A stretch of DNA of 64,000 nt from Gracilaria vermiculophylla (taxonomy: Eukaryota > Rhodophyta > Florideophyceae > Gracilariales > Gracilariaceae). Both the position numbers and the translations under genes were made by a program. Every line of letters starts with the position of its first letter. The first letter of the stretch is position 1. Under the pieces are notes generated by a model. That model searched no databases and was not told where the DNA came from. It saw only the letters and a list, made by a program, of their open reading frames with translations. The stretch covers positions 1,732,746 through 1,796,745 of the forward strand of contig JAHNZQ020003147.1 of NCBI GenBank assembly GCA_019155205.2, in the 5' to 3' direction. Positions 30,003-39,749 of the stretch are shown here, one piece after another.

Positions 30003-32558
30003 ATGGACGACCACATTGGCAGGCAGCGTGCGCGCGTGCAACGGCGGCCGGAAGCGTGGAGCGGCATAGCGCTGGGGAGCGCCAAAAGGGCGGCAAGCCA
30101 GGCGTTCTCGCTGGTGTCGCAGGAGGGCTGCGCCGAGGCGGCCGCGCCGCTCGACGGCGGGATTTCGGACATTGTGTCCACCGGAAGCAGCAGTGACAAC
30201 GGCGAGGAGGCGACGTGCGCGCGCGACGGCGCCACGCTGGAGGACGCGCTGCACCGGCTGCGCGACGCCGGCGGCGACGTCGCGCCGGAGGCGGCGCTGC
30301 GCGTGGCGCTGCAGGTGTGCCGCGACCTGCAGCTGCTGCACGACGGCGACGGCGGCGACGGCAGCGCCAATGGCGCACGCCGCGGCGCAGGCGGCGCGCA
30401 GCCGCAGCGCGCGGACGACATGTTTTCGTTCGGCACGCTGCTACTGCAGCTGCTGCAGCTGCTGCCACAGCGCGCGCATAATACGCGTCGCCAGCTGCTG
30501 CAAGTGGCACGCGCGTGTTGCGCGCGCTGTCCGCTCTCCCGCCCAAGCGCGGCAACCGTCGTCCGGCAGCTCTGCGTGCTCTCCGCCGCGTCGCCCTCCC
30601 CGTCGCGCGGTGCCGCCATGCTCGACGTGCCGCGCGCCCCGCTCCACCCGCGCGTCAGCCCGCTCACGTCGCCCGAGCAGCGCTCCCCCAGCCTCCGCGA
30701 CGCCTCCGCCGCCTTGCACCACGGCCTGCGTGCGCCGCCGCGCGTGGACGCCCACGCCGACCCACCGCCGCGCCCCGCGTCCCCCCCGCTCACCTTCCCC
30801 GACAAGACCGCCGCGCCCGCCGCCTTGGCGCGCGTGCCCTCCGCGTCCTCGTCCGCCAGCGCCTCGGACCATGGCGTCGCCACGCTCCCCGCCGAGCATC
30901 GCATTACCCCGTCAACCGTCGTCGACCAACTCTCGTTCGCCACCAGTGTGACGCCTTCTCTGCTCCACGCTGCACCGCCCGAATATGCCTCATCGTCCAT
31001 GTCGTCCGCCATCTCCCTTCGTCACAAATCTTCCCAGCTCCTAGATACGCCCGCCGATACCCAGTCCGCTCAGTCCCCGCAACACAGTGTTTCGTCATCG
31101 CCCCGCCGTCCGCCGTCCCCGAAACCCACTCCCGACCCCCTCGACTCCAAACCTCACCACGATGCCGACCATTCTCGCCAAATAGAGAAGGATGCTCTTG
31201 GCGTCATCGCCGCCGCCATTGCAGATGGCCATTACTCCCTCGTGCTTTCCACTCTCCGCACCCAGCACAATTCCCACGCCGTCGCCGTTGTGGCTTGCAC
31301 CTTCCTCGAATCCGTCTGTCGAGACAAGCGCTTGTACTTTGATTTCTGTGAAGAGGGCGGCATCGAGCAGTTCATCTCCGCCGTGCTTCTATTTGGCAAA
31401 ATCGACGCTGCGCTCTGCACCATCTTCTTCCACGCTATCTCCGCGCTTTCTAGTCACCACGATGACAGAGTGAGCCATCGCTTGCGTGGCATGGGCGTTC
31501 CATCCGTCGTTATCGATATGTTGGCTCATTACCGCACAGACACTGCAATACAGTCCGCGGGCTGTGAATGTTTGGCCCTCATGGCGCGCTCGAGTCAGCA
31601 ATCTCAGACAGCTATCGCCACGCTTGGTGGACCTGGTATCGTGTACCGAGCGATCACGCAGAACAACTGCAGCTTCCGCGACGTCAAACTGGCTCGAGCG
31701 TCCCTCAGGGCCGTGCGATACATTGCGGCCAACAACGAGAAGGCCGCCGAGTACCTCGTCCAAGTGGCGGCGTTGGACCCTGTGTCGAGCGCCGCGGAGC
31801 TCTTCACTGAAGCAGGGCTTGAGCAGGATATTCTGGACGCCATGGAAGCGTTCTCCTTCTATGCGAATGGGAGACGAAGCATCATAATGAGCTCTGGCAT
31901 GAACGCATTGGCCACGATAATGCTGCGCAACCGCGAGCCCCGATTTCTGGTACAGTGCTGTAACTTCATCCGTGCGATTGCACGATGGAATGACTCTGAA
32001 TGTGAAAGTGCCGTCTTGCAATCAGCCATTTCCGAAAGAGTTGTTGCATTGATGGAGATGTCCAACAACATCGTCGGTATGGAAGGCGCGCGATTGGGTT
32101 GGTACGCCTGCTATGCTTGCACTTTTCTCGCTTCTTTCGGTTCGAGGACAAGGCAGCGGCTGCTCCGAATAGGAGCCATCGAAGGGGCGATTGATGTCCT
32201 TAAAAGACGGAAGGATGACGCAAAGGTCGTTCATATTGCCACCGATGCGCTCGCAGAGTTGATGAAAAATGAACCAGCAGCAAAGAACCTTGCAATGGAT
32301 TATAAAATAGTTGGATGCTTGAAGGAGGCCCTGGTTTTGCATCGAAGGATGGGAAGGGTGGCCAAGGCATTACAGTGGACTCTAGAATACTTAGCTGCAC
32401 CAGAGGGAACTGCTTTTGCCCCGGCGCATGGGTCCCATATCTTCCAAGATCTGTCAAGGGAGAACTCAAGTAGAACAGATTCGCATCGAAATCAGCACAA
32501 GTCTCAGTCCTGGAAGTCAAGGCTGAGTTTCATTCGCTCGAACTGGAAGAAAAGCTGA
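30003..32558 (+). CDS. Armadillo-like paralogue with a collapsed kinase relic
   Basis: Single exon, 851 aa. Residues about 395-800 are a close paralogue of the C-terminal domain of the preceding kinase; GGPG(A/I)VYRAIT and the AALDPVS(R/S)AAE block are shared. N-terminal residues 75-190 keep scraps of a kinase C-lobe in the right order: TLEDALHRLRDAG (matching SLGEAMQQLRR), ALQVCRDLQLLHDG (matching ALQTCGGLRALHSA), DMFSFGTLLLQLL (matching DVFAFGMVLYEML) and CCARCPLSRPSAATVV (matching CWAHSPLDRPTADELF). The N-lobe, glycine loop, catalytic loop and DFG are gone. A Pro/Ser-rich linker (200-390) replaces the rest. It cannot be a kinase; I infer it arose by tandem duplication and then kinase erosion, and may pair with or compete against its neighbour. 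The first third is very GC-rich. Confidence 0.82.
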   Translation: MDDHIGRQRARVQRRPEAWSGIALGSAKRAASQAFSLVSQEGCAEAAAPLDGGISDIVSTGSSSDNGEEATCARDGATLEDALHRLRDAGGDVAPEAALRVALQVCRDLQLLHDGDGGDGSANGARRGAGGAQPQRADDMFSFGTLLLQLLQLLPQRAHNTRRQLLQVARACCARCPLSRPSAATVVRQLCVLSAASPSPSRGAAMLDVPRAPLHPRVSPLTSPEQRSPSLRDASAALHHGLRAPPRVDAHADPPPRPASPPLTFPDKTAAPAALARVPSASSSASASDHGVATLPAEHRITPSTVVDQLSFATSVTPSLLHAAPPEYASSSMSSAISLRHKSSQLLDTPADTQSAQSPQHSVSSSPRRPPSPKPTPDPLDSKPHHDADHSRQIEKDALGVIAAAIADGHYSLVLSTLRTQHNSHAVAVVACTFLESVCRDKRLYFDFCEEGGIEQFISAVLLFGKIDAALCTIFFHAISALSSHHDDRVSHRLRGMGVPSVVIDMLAHYRTDTAIQSAGCECLALMARSSQQSQTAIATLGGPGIVYRAITQNNCSFRDVKLARASLRAVRYIAANNEKAAEYLVQVAALDPVSSAAELFTEAGLEQDILDAMEAFSFYANGRRSIIMSSGMNALATIMLRNREPRFLVQCCNFIRAIARWNDSECESAVLQSAISERVVALMEMSNNIVGMEGARLGWYACYACTFLASFGSRTRQRLLRIGAIEGAIDVLKRRKDDAKVVHIATDALAELMKNEPAAKNLAMDYKIVGCLKEALVLHRRMGRVAKALQWTLEYLAAPEGTAFAPAHGSHIFQDLSRENSSRTDSHRNQHKSQSWKSRLSFIRSNWKKS

Positions 32559-32946
32559 GGGGAACCCAGTTCAAGATCTTACCTATACCTAACACATCTA
32601 GCCAAGAATGACGTCATCGGTCTGTTTTGGGAGCATGCTGTGTACTGTATGTGTTCCAACGTCTCGAATAGGAAAGAAATCTGCGCAGCAGACGCTGCTT
32701 GCAAAATCTTTAGTGTGCGTCTGCCGTTGTATTAAGTACATTACTAATTTGTCGTTAAAGAATTTCCACCCGTGGCCTTGCACGCTGTCTATGTTTAGCA
32801 GACAGTGAATCCGCCTTGGAAGAAGTTTTATTTGATCACGAGGAATTGGATTTTTGTTTCCCAGAAGAGTGTCAGATCTTTCTAGCTGTCGTCGGTGTCA
32901 GAAGGAGTTCTCCCGAACGCTAAGAAACGAAGACCTCGAGCAGCAG
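32559..32946. other. Spacer, possibly with a 5' exon of the next gene
   Basis: The frame of the next gene is open back to about 32854, and a good splice acceptor (pyrimidine run then CCCAG) ends at 32864. A short upstream exon starting near ATG 32608 is possible but unproven. Confidence 0.35.
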
Positions 32947-35100
32947 ATGTGGAGATACGGGGTTCCTGTACTCGCTCGAAGGGGGAAGCCACCCTCGAGA
33001 GAGGAAGTAGATGAAGCGAACATGGCAAAGTTCGAGGATGCCGACGAAGACGCGTTACCTCTGGACCGCCCGCACGCTCCAAACTACGTAGATCTGAGAA
33101 AGTTTCTAAGAAAAGGAAGTAGTGCGGAGCGATATGCAGATAGAAGTTCCTCGAATGACGAAGATTGTTCTCTGGGAAGGATGCTTATACGTGATGTCGA
33201 TGATGCGAACAAAACTGCCCGCAACATGAGACTTCCGAAATCGGTGAAAAACTTCGGACACACCAAGTCTTGTCTACACCAGCACCATAGTCGTGACACA
33301 TGTGATTGTGTGATGGATTCTTCAACAACTGCAGAAGCCGATTCGTTTGGATGCCAGAAAGCGCAACAAGGCCCAAGAACGGTAGATGAAGAACGCATGG
33401 AGAGCCGTGGCTCTGTCCAGAAAAGTGGAAATACTTTGTTCTCAGCATTTGTAACTAACAGCGATTGTGCAACTTTCAAGACGACTAACCTGCCCAGTAC
33501 AGGTTCAGGTGGAAACATAATTCGCAACGAGAGCGCTGTTACGACGAAAAGTGAGGGGATAAACACCCTAACGGTTTCTCTCTGTAATGTACTGAGTAGG
33601 GCATATCACTTTACTCAGTTTATGTTTGTCACGGTTTTTCGCATGCTGAGGAGCGTTTTGATCTTGCCATTTCAAGTATTAAGGGGGCGGAGAATACAAC
33701 GCCTGGAATTCAGAAAGACATCTAAGGATTTTACGCCCTCCGATACTAGCAGTTTCATTGCCTTGGAGGACAAGAAATTGGGCTCAACGAAAGGGGTGGA
33801 AAAACGAAAGAATACGGACCTTAAGAAATCGGAACCGTATGCGATACCGAATGCTTTGCCTGGTGATAGAACAAGCGAATTTAATGTGAGCATCGACCAC
33901 AAAGGGAGTTTGACATGCAGAAAATCGTCAAAGACTGTTTTCGATGGTACTAACGAGGCTGAATGGATCGCTTTCGTGAAACCACATGTACGGGACAGCG
34001 ATGAAGAGATTGATAACCAGACTGACAAAAAGCAAGGCTTATTTAGTCCCCTGAAATTATCAGTGTCTGCTCCGAAGGGTTCGAGCATGGAATCTCCTGC
34101 CGATGAAGACGGTGATGTACGGTTCCGGGACAGGATTGGTGATTCAGAGAAGTGGATGGATGAGATTGATGATCATCCTCGTTTGCCAACTCCTACGGAT
34201 GATGCTGCGTCTCCACTGGGGTTCGAAACTTCACGGCAACTACAGGTTGGAAATCAACACGGAAAAATAGAGTTGGGGAACAAGACGAGTTTGTACCCAT
34301 TAGAACAAAAGTCCGGAGAAGAACAAGATGTAGGAAGAGAGAAACAGAATGTTGCAGAAGTATCAGAGGAAAGCGAGCGTCATGTGTTAATTGGTGGCAC
34401 TATTCATTCTCCAGAGGAGTGGGGGATCCGGCGTAGAGTTTTAAGCGGACGATCACAGCATACTCAGGAACTTATCGAAATGGAACGTCGAGAAAGCATG
34501 GAACAAGTTACTGGAACGCAAGGAGATTCAAAAGATGCAAGCTTAACTGACTCAGGTAACTTTGATTCTCAGTTCTTTGGGGAAACAGATGACTCTTCCA
34601 CTCCGAACACGCCTCAGCAAGCCAGCAAAGATCCGTTTCCTGCGGTATCCCCTCAAGGATATACCCCAGACTCAATCGAATCTCGGAGGAGGACGCCTAT
34701 TCGTGCAGGTATAAAGAATGATGTGAAAGCTGTAACAGAGTCGGTGAGACGGGCGTTATTAAGAAACAAACCAGAGCCAGATACAAGATTCACTAGCCCT
34801 CGTTCTGCACAAAAGACGCTTCTCATAGTCGCTGATGTTATGACCAAAGAGTTTAATTGCATGGTGGCTATGCGGAGAAGCGGTGCACTGAAACTCAGAA
34901 GTGAGAAGACTTTCGCATCAGATGCCAAACTGCGAATCAGTCTGAGATTTCAACCTTTGGACGCGTTTTCTTGCAATGTGATCATATGTCGTTCCCGAGA
35001 TGATGACTTCACGGTTCCCACATCGGATTACGTTACTTTCATTGCTGGATTGCAACAAACATTTCTCAACAATGTGACCGGAGCTTGGAGATATCAGTAA
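32947..35100 (+). CDS. Large acidic/Ser-rich protein with possible KA1-like C-terminal domain
   Basis: At least 717 aa from the first in-frame ATG (32947). The coding frame may begin upstream after a splice acceptor ending at 32864, which would add a CRRC-containing segment. Most of the protein is charged, Ser/Thr-rich and probably disordered, with one amphipathic-to-hydrophobic stretch (about residues 205-245, FMFVTVFRMLRSVLILPF) that could be a membrane anchor. The last about 110 residues form a compact alpha/beta pattern (LLIVADVMTKEFNCMVAM ... LRISLRFQPLDAFSCNVIICRSRDDDF ... FIAGLQQTFLNNV) that resembles the KA1/CHK1-tail fold, which binds acidic phospholipids or restrains kinases. There is no kinase domain. 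Same strand as the two kinase-related genes before it. Product name left open. Confidence 0.65.
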   Translation: MWRYGVPVLARRGKPPSREEVDEANMAKFEDADEDALPLDRPHAPNYVDLRKFLRKGSSAERYADRSSSNDEDCSLGRMLIRDVDDANKTARNMRLPKSVKNFGHTKSCLHQHHSRDTCDCVMDSSTTAEADSFGCQKAQQGPRTVDEERMESRGSVQKSGNTLFSAFVTNSDCATFKTTNLPSTGSGGNIIRNESAVTTKSEGINTLTVSLCNVLSRAYHFTQFMFVTVFRMLRSVLILPFQVLRGRRIQRLEFRKTSKDFTPSDTSSFIALEDKKLGSTKGVEKRKNTDLKKSEPYAIPNALPGDRTSEFNVSIDHKGSLTCRKSSKTVFDGTNEAEWIAFVKPHVRDSDEEIDNQTDKKQGLFSPLKLSVSAPKGSSMESPADEDGDVRFRDRIGDSEKWMDEIDDHPRLPTPTDDAASPLGFETSRQLQVGNQHGKIELGNKTSLYPLEQKSGEEQDVGREKQNVAEVSEESERHVLIGGTIHSPEEWGIRRRVLSGRSQHTQELIEMERRESMEQVTGTQGDSKDASLTDSGNFDSQFFGETDDSSTPNTPQQASKDPFPAVSPQGYTPDSIESRRRTPIRAGIKNDVKAVTESVRRALLRNKPEPDTRFTSPRSAQKTLLIVADVMTKEFNCMVAMRRSGALKLRSEKTFASDAKLRISLRFQPLDAFSCNVIICRSRDDDFTVPTSDYVTFIAGLQQTFLNNVTGAWRYQ

Positions 35101-36019
35101 TCTCGCCATCGAAGGCTGATGATCATTACTGAGCCGAATTGACCTTTTCAAATACCGTGGCGCGCTAAAGTCACCAAGATAAGGTCAGCATATGCCAATT
35201 CTTGTGGGTCTCTATCACATAGTGCAGTGTATTTGTTAGAATTTCTAATGACATGGTACCTATCTTCTGTCATTATCTATGTTTGTCTCACGTGCCCATA
35301 GTTACGGGCGAACTTTGTACCTCATTTACCAGATGACGGTAATTTGGGCCCAGTGAACGCTACCATAGTAACTAGAACAAGAGAGTTTCTGTGCTTTATC
35401 TCTGCGCCGACGGTCGTGAACCCCGTGTTCAAAAGTATCACAAATGCAAGAAACCCCGCCACGCAATACCCTCTCTTCCAAAGATGACCTCCGTCACGGC
35501 TAGTTGAAAGAAGCCGTCGCCTCCTCCCACCCCTGCCTTTTGGTTGTAGAATTACACAAACTTGAATACCGTCCATCCGTTCCCACCTTGTGACTGATTG
35601 CAGGGCCCGGCGCAAGGAATCCCTGGGCAAAACTTGCGGACTCCCGCTCTAACCGGTGTTGAATCTCCGTTGATCATTTGTCATCAACATGATGGAAGTA
35701 AGGTAGTTGTCGTTGACTTGACATAATGTAACTGCTATTTTTTGAACGCTGCATGAGCGTATCTGTTCGTGGGTTGCTTACGGCAAGTGTTGTCTTGGGT
35801 TCCCCCCCCAAGCTCGGCAATTTCGAACACTCCAGGACTGGACACGATACTGCGTTCGAGGGAACCACCATCATCAACACCCAAATCCTGTTCATCTGCG
35901 GGATGGAGGGGCGCCCCCTGCGCGAATCAGATTGTCAACAGATATGAGGTCCGGTAACGAGCGACAAAAAGCTGACCCCCTGCCATGCGTACGCATTCGA
36001 TTGCGCGCGTTTGTCTACG
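35101..36019. other. No supported gene
   Basis: A minus-strand frame at 35322-35630 has one hydrophobic stretch (VAGFLAFVILL) but no recognisable family. I do not call it. Confidence 0.4.
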
Positions 36020-36286
36020 ATGCCTGCCCCTTATCGCGCGTTGTGCCGTGCGCAAAGTCACTGCAAACTGTCGACTGAAGCCTGTCCTGTCTGTAATTCA
36101 GACAGGACAAACTTCGGTTGCGCCGCCTGTAGCGGCTGGTCGAACAATACTCTCGCTGTCGAGTCGATGACGCTCTCAACAACTGGAATGCGCTGCTGCT
36201 ACTTGTGCAATGTGTGCGGTCTGTGGGCTCGGTTTCCGTTGACGGCTGATGGTTGCTTGTCAAATACGGTATGTGACGAATCGTAG
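36020..36286 (+). CDS. Possible small cysteine-rich (GATA-finger-like) ORF, weak
   Basis: An 88-codon frame contains two CxxC pairs (CPVC, CAAC) and a YLCNVCGLWARF segment like the second half of a GATA-type zinc finger (LCNxCGL). Spacing between the Cys pairs is longer than the usual 17-18 residues, so a working GATA finger is doubtful. It overlaps a strong hairpin (36077-36115). Could be a fragment of a GATA factor or chance. Confidence 0.22.
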   Translation: MPAPYRALCRAQSHCKLSTEACPVCNSDRTNFGCAACSGWSNNTLAVESMTLSTTGMRCCYLCNVCGLWARFPLTADGCLSNTVCDES

Positions 36287-36291
36287 GACTC

Positions 36292-36582
36292 ATGAAGGTG
36301 TACAGAGGAGATGTCGAAGGGTTCAAGGGCCCACTGGTTGTGGGCTGCGGTTGCAAAAACTATGCAGACTGGTGTCTTTTCGGCCACGTGTGTGCCGACA
36401 TTGGATGGGTCGTAGAGGACGTGCGGTTTCATTCGTTGGCCTCTTATCGGGCATCGAGCTTTGCGTTTCAGTACCTCCCCGTTTTCAGACTAATTACACC
36501 GGTACAAGAAGTCATTTTAAGCGGAATTGGTTTGTCGTCTTTGGGAAGTGCAATACCGGTCGCCGGGTTGCTTAGAAGGTAG
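36292..36582 (+). CDS. Unrecognised 96-aa ORF, weak
   Basis: An ATG-started frame with hydrophobic C-terminal stretches (VILSGIGLSSLGSAIPVAGLL). It directly follows the cysteine-rich frame. No family recognised; retained only as a possibility. A poly-A run at 36661 follows. Confidence 0.15.
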   Translation: MKVYRGDVEGFKGPLVVGCGCKNYADWCLFGHVCADIGWVVEDVRFHSLASYRASSFAFQYLPVFRLITPVQEVILSGIGLSSLGSAIPVAGLLRR

Positions 36583-36788
36583 TCGTTCTTTATTCGATGC
36601 ACTAGTGCTCAAACGTAGTTACAGACTGTTTCAGAAGCACATGACATGCTGTGAAATGTCAAAAAAAAAAAAAAAACACACACAAAACATCTATTGGACG
36701 TCTACAAAAATGGGATAGATAAAAAAATGAGGTCAGAAAACCATTCCAAGAACACATGTTCATCACACAAACAATGTGTCCTGGCGCA

Positions 36789-37010
36789 TCATGCTGATGA
36801 AATGAAATTTTCTTCATGGAAACAATAACCAAACAGTAGCAAAAATTTGTTTAGCTCTTCAAATTTTTCCGCGTTTATCATTGTTTCAAGTAATGCAATA
36901 CCAGTGAGACCTTTTTTAGAAATTCGAGCCCAGATCATTACAGAATCTTCACTTGAATGCCTGATATAAAATTCAGAGCGTTTTTTACGAAGATCAGAGA
37001 GTTTCAGCAA
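36789..37010 (-). pseudogene. Tc1/mariner transposase fragment
   Basis: A 73-codon frame contains SVMIWARISKKGLTG followed by MINAEKFEELNKFLL, which matches the middle of Tc1/mariner DDE transposases (the V-M-(V/I)-W stretch and the M-N-A-E-K-(Y/F) stretch). Only this part of the protein is visible and no terminal repeats were identified, so it is a relic. Confidence 0.6.
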
Positions 37011-37495
37011 ATCAATTGTGGTTACAATCGTGGGAATAATATGGGTTGTACGTACCGGAAAAAATATTGAATGAAAATTGTCCTGAAGAGTTTTAGCACT
37101 AGATCTTTTCGTTCATTGCGTGGTAGGCTGCGGCATAGACATTGCTACGTCACGAAACGGCCATCGGGAAAGAACCTCAACCCACGCACAGTCCTTGTAG
37201 CGAGCCACCGTGCCTGCTACACTCCTTGGCCTCGGCCGCTGGCGGCATACCAACAATGGTGGCAATCAAGCACTACTACCTGATGCATCTGCGCCGCATG
37301 CGACGGCGCTTGCGTCGTGAGCTGCTGATGCGACACTTATAGGGAGCGAGCCTTATGGAGCTTGGACCAGTACTGCGCCGTTTTCTGTTCGTCTGTCATG
37401 ATTTGAGAGCTCTGTTCTGCTGCACGAGGGCGGTGTATAGCGTATGCTTTACGGTCAACCGGTGATCCATTGAAGACGCCTTGTTTCTTTTCAGG

Positions 37496-38401
37496 TTCAA
37501 GTCGGTGGACCTGGGTCGCATTGCTGGTGCACTGGAGCTGACAGAAGGGTCCTTCGTACGTCGATAAAGAGTACCTTCCGTGGAGCGCCTGTGCATTTTG
37601 CTTTGTCGGCTATCCTCGCCTGCGCGCTGGCGTGACCTCTATAACCTATTTGGACGGGCGAGCCCAGCATTATGCGACATCTTCTACGAGACCATTGAGC
37701 TGATGATGGAGCGGTGGAGGGATGCTTTGTGCCAGTGGAGAGGAGATTTGATGCAAGAGCGGGCGGCCATGTATGCAAAAGCTGTTCTTGACAAGGACGG
37801 AGCGCTTGAGAACTGCGTCGGCTTTATTGACGGCACAGGGATCTTTATTGCGCGTCCTGGGAATTCAATGCAGCGGAGCGTATACAGCGGCCATAAGCGC
37901 AAGCATATGCTGAAGTTCCAGTCCGTGGTGACGCCAGATGGGCTGCTTTTTCACCTAGCCGGACTCATCGAGGGCAGGCGGCACGACATCACGCTCTACC
38001 GAGAATCGGGAATGGACGACATGTTGGGTTCAGACCTGATAGTAGGCGGTGTACAGTAATGTCTGTTTGGCGACAAGGCCTACGTGGTTCGACCTTGGAT
38101 GCAAGTGGCGTTCCCACCTGACGCAGTCGGGGTTCCGAACGAGGAAGAAGAGGCTTTTAACACGGAGATGTCAAGCGTACAAGTGTCAGTCGAATGGGGG
38201 TACAAGGAAGTGAAGCAGGTCTTCTTCATTCTCGACTTTGCGCGAAAACTCAAGATCAATGAGGGCCCTGTTGGTACTGTCTACACGGCTGCTGTTTTAT
38301 TGTGGAACATTCGTTGTTGCTTGTATGGTTGCCAGACAGCAACCTTCTTCGACTGCACGCCCCCCACTCTCGAAAGCTACCTGTCTATCGCTGCATTATA
38401 A
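37496..38401 (+). pseudogene. PIF/Harbinger DDE transposase with two in-frame stops
   Basis: One continuous frame from FKSVDLGRIAGALEL to TLESYLSIAAL holds the DDE_Tnp_4 pattern: an N-terminal helical part (LCILLCRLSSPARWRDLYNLFGR), GFIDGT with the first catalytic Asp, RRHDITLYRESG, and LFGDKAY with the next Asp; the late E/D region is in EMSSVQVSVEWGYKEVK. TAA stops interrupt at 37565-37567 and 38057-38059 without any frameshift. An acceptor-like sequence (TTTCTTTTCAG) just before 37495 suggests an upstream exon, perhaps around ATG 37256. As it stands it cannot make a full transposase. Confidence 0.8.
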
Positions 38402-38609
38402 AGAAAATTCCGAAGAGACGCAAACGCGGCCAAGTGTCAACGATTCTAAAGAAGCCTGCAATAGAATGTTATTCGGCAGCAGAGGCGGCAGATGCTGCAG
38501 CCAGCGGCGGTGCGCACGATCACCTAGCAGCGGCTTTGTCGCCTTGGCTACCAAACGCAGCGGTAGGCACTCATGACTTCTCCATATCTTCAAACCCACC
38601 CACTCTTTT

Positions 38610-39583
38610 TCATTTCTTCCTGACACTACGCACGAGGTCCGAGATCAGCGCAAGGGTATGCGTACGCTCCTCCCGATCGGCCATAAACGTAGCTGCAGCA
38701 TCGGCGGAAGCCTTGGCACGAGCAACTTCTGCAACCGCTTCTCGCTGGCGACGTGGTGCATCCATGTCCAAAGCGTGCTGGAAGCGGCGCTGATCCAGGT
38801 CCAAGCGCCTCTCCGCAGTGGCGCATTTACGCCGCTCAACGTCATGGCGCTCGGTGACATCGCGCTTGATGAGGTCGATAAGAGCATTGTCTTTCTCCTC
38901 TTCTGCATCACAACGACGTCGTCGACGCTTTGCAGCCGCTGAAAGTCCGTCACACTCCGAATCATGCTCTACATCTACGCCGCCCATGTTCTTATCGATC
39001 TTCCTCTTGTTCTGACGAGTGCGGCGCATGAGCAACACATCCCTAGCGGCTGCCCCAGCTCGAGAGAGCATATCTTCGACGTTACGTCTCTTCTCTTTTG
39101 CTTTCGTTTTTGCCGAGCGTGCGTCACTCATGGCAGCGGCGGCATCTTCAAGAAGGTTCGATAGCTCGTCTTGAACCTGCATTATGCCTGACTGCCTGGC
39201 TAGTGCTGCGTTTTTCTTTTCGGAACGCCCCGTCAGCAGCAAAATCCGATCCTTAATATGCTTGCTGTTCGTCTCAAATGGCTTGCTCGGTTGCGCATTG
39301 AAGAGGTCAGCCGCTCTTGTATACATTTTGTCGACTTCTCCCCACTTGGCCAGATGCGCTCCTGCACTTGTCACAGCACGTGCACAAAGCAAGTCTGCAC
39401 CTGCCCCATCCCACTTAATCGGCGTTTTTTGGCCTGAACAGCTGGTGGCTTGAAGTCTGGGCTTGACGTCTGGGCGACAGATTCGTTGGATGACTCCTCT
39501 GCGACCGGATGAGAAGCGCCCGCTGGCAGTAAATGTCCATGAGGACGGCATGAGGGAGAGCAGGGAGCCTCGCCGGCTACCAT
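38610..39583 (-). pseudogene. Myb/SANT-like partner protein of Harbinger element 1, frameshifted
   Basis: Two frames join into one protein. 39583 to about 39430 reads MVAGEAP ... FKPPAVQAKKRR, and from about 39425 the frame switches to IKWDGAGADLLCARAVTSAGAHLAKWGEVDKMY, a Myb/SANT-like start. Then come a long helical, Lys/Arg-rich, coiled-coil-prone region and the C-terminus at 38610. The break lies at a run of six A (minus strand, 39425-39430), a typical slippage site. Harbinger partner proteins of this kind bind DNA and help nuclear entry of the transposase. It could also be a programmed or sequencing frameshift. Confidence 0.6.
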
Positions 39584-39749
39584 CGATTTGCTGGCTGAAA
39601 AACGGAAAGGGGGAGAATGGGGGGACGTCGCGAAACAGCACACTGTGAGGCACGGATAACGAAGAGCGGTCGGTAGGTTCTTGAATCCGTCGTATCGCAT
39701 GGTGTGCATGCCAATGCGGGAAGTGAACTAAGAGACAGTGCCAGGGTAG

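Larger units (their letters stand above)
37496..39583. mobile_element. PIF/Harbinger-type DNA transposon remnant (element 1), minimal extent
   Basis: A plus-strand DDE transposase and a minus-strand Myb-like partner converge tail to tail. This is a common two-gene layout for PIF/Harbinger elements. Terminal repeats and target-site duplications were not located, so the limits given are only those of the coding parts. Confidence 0.6.
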
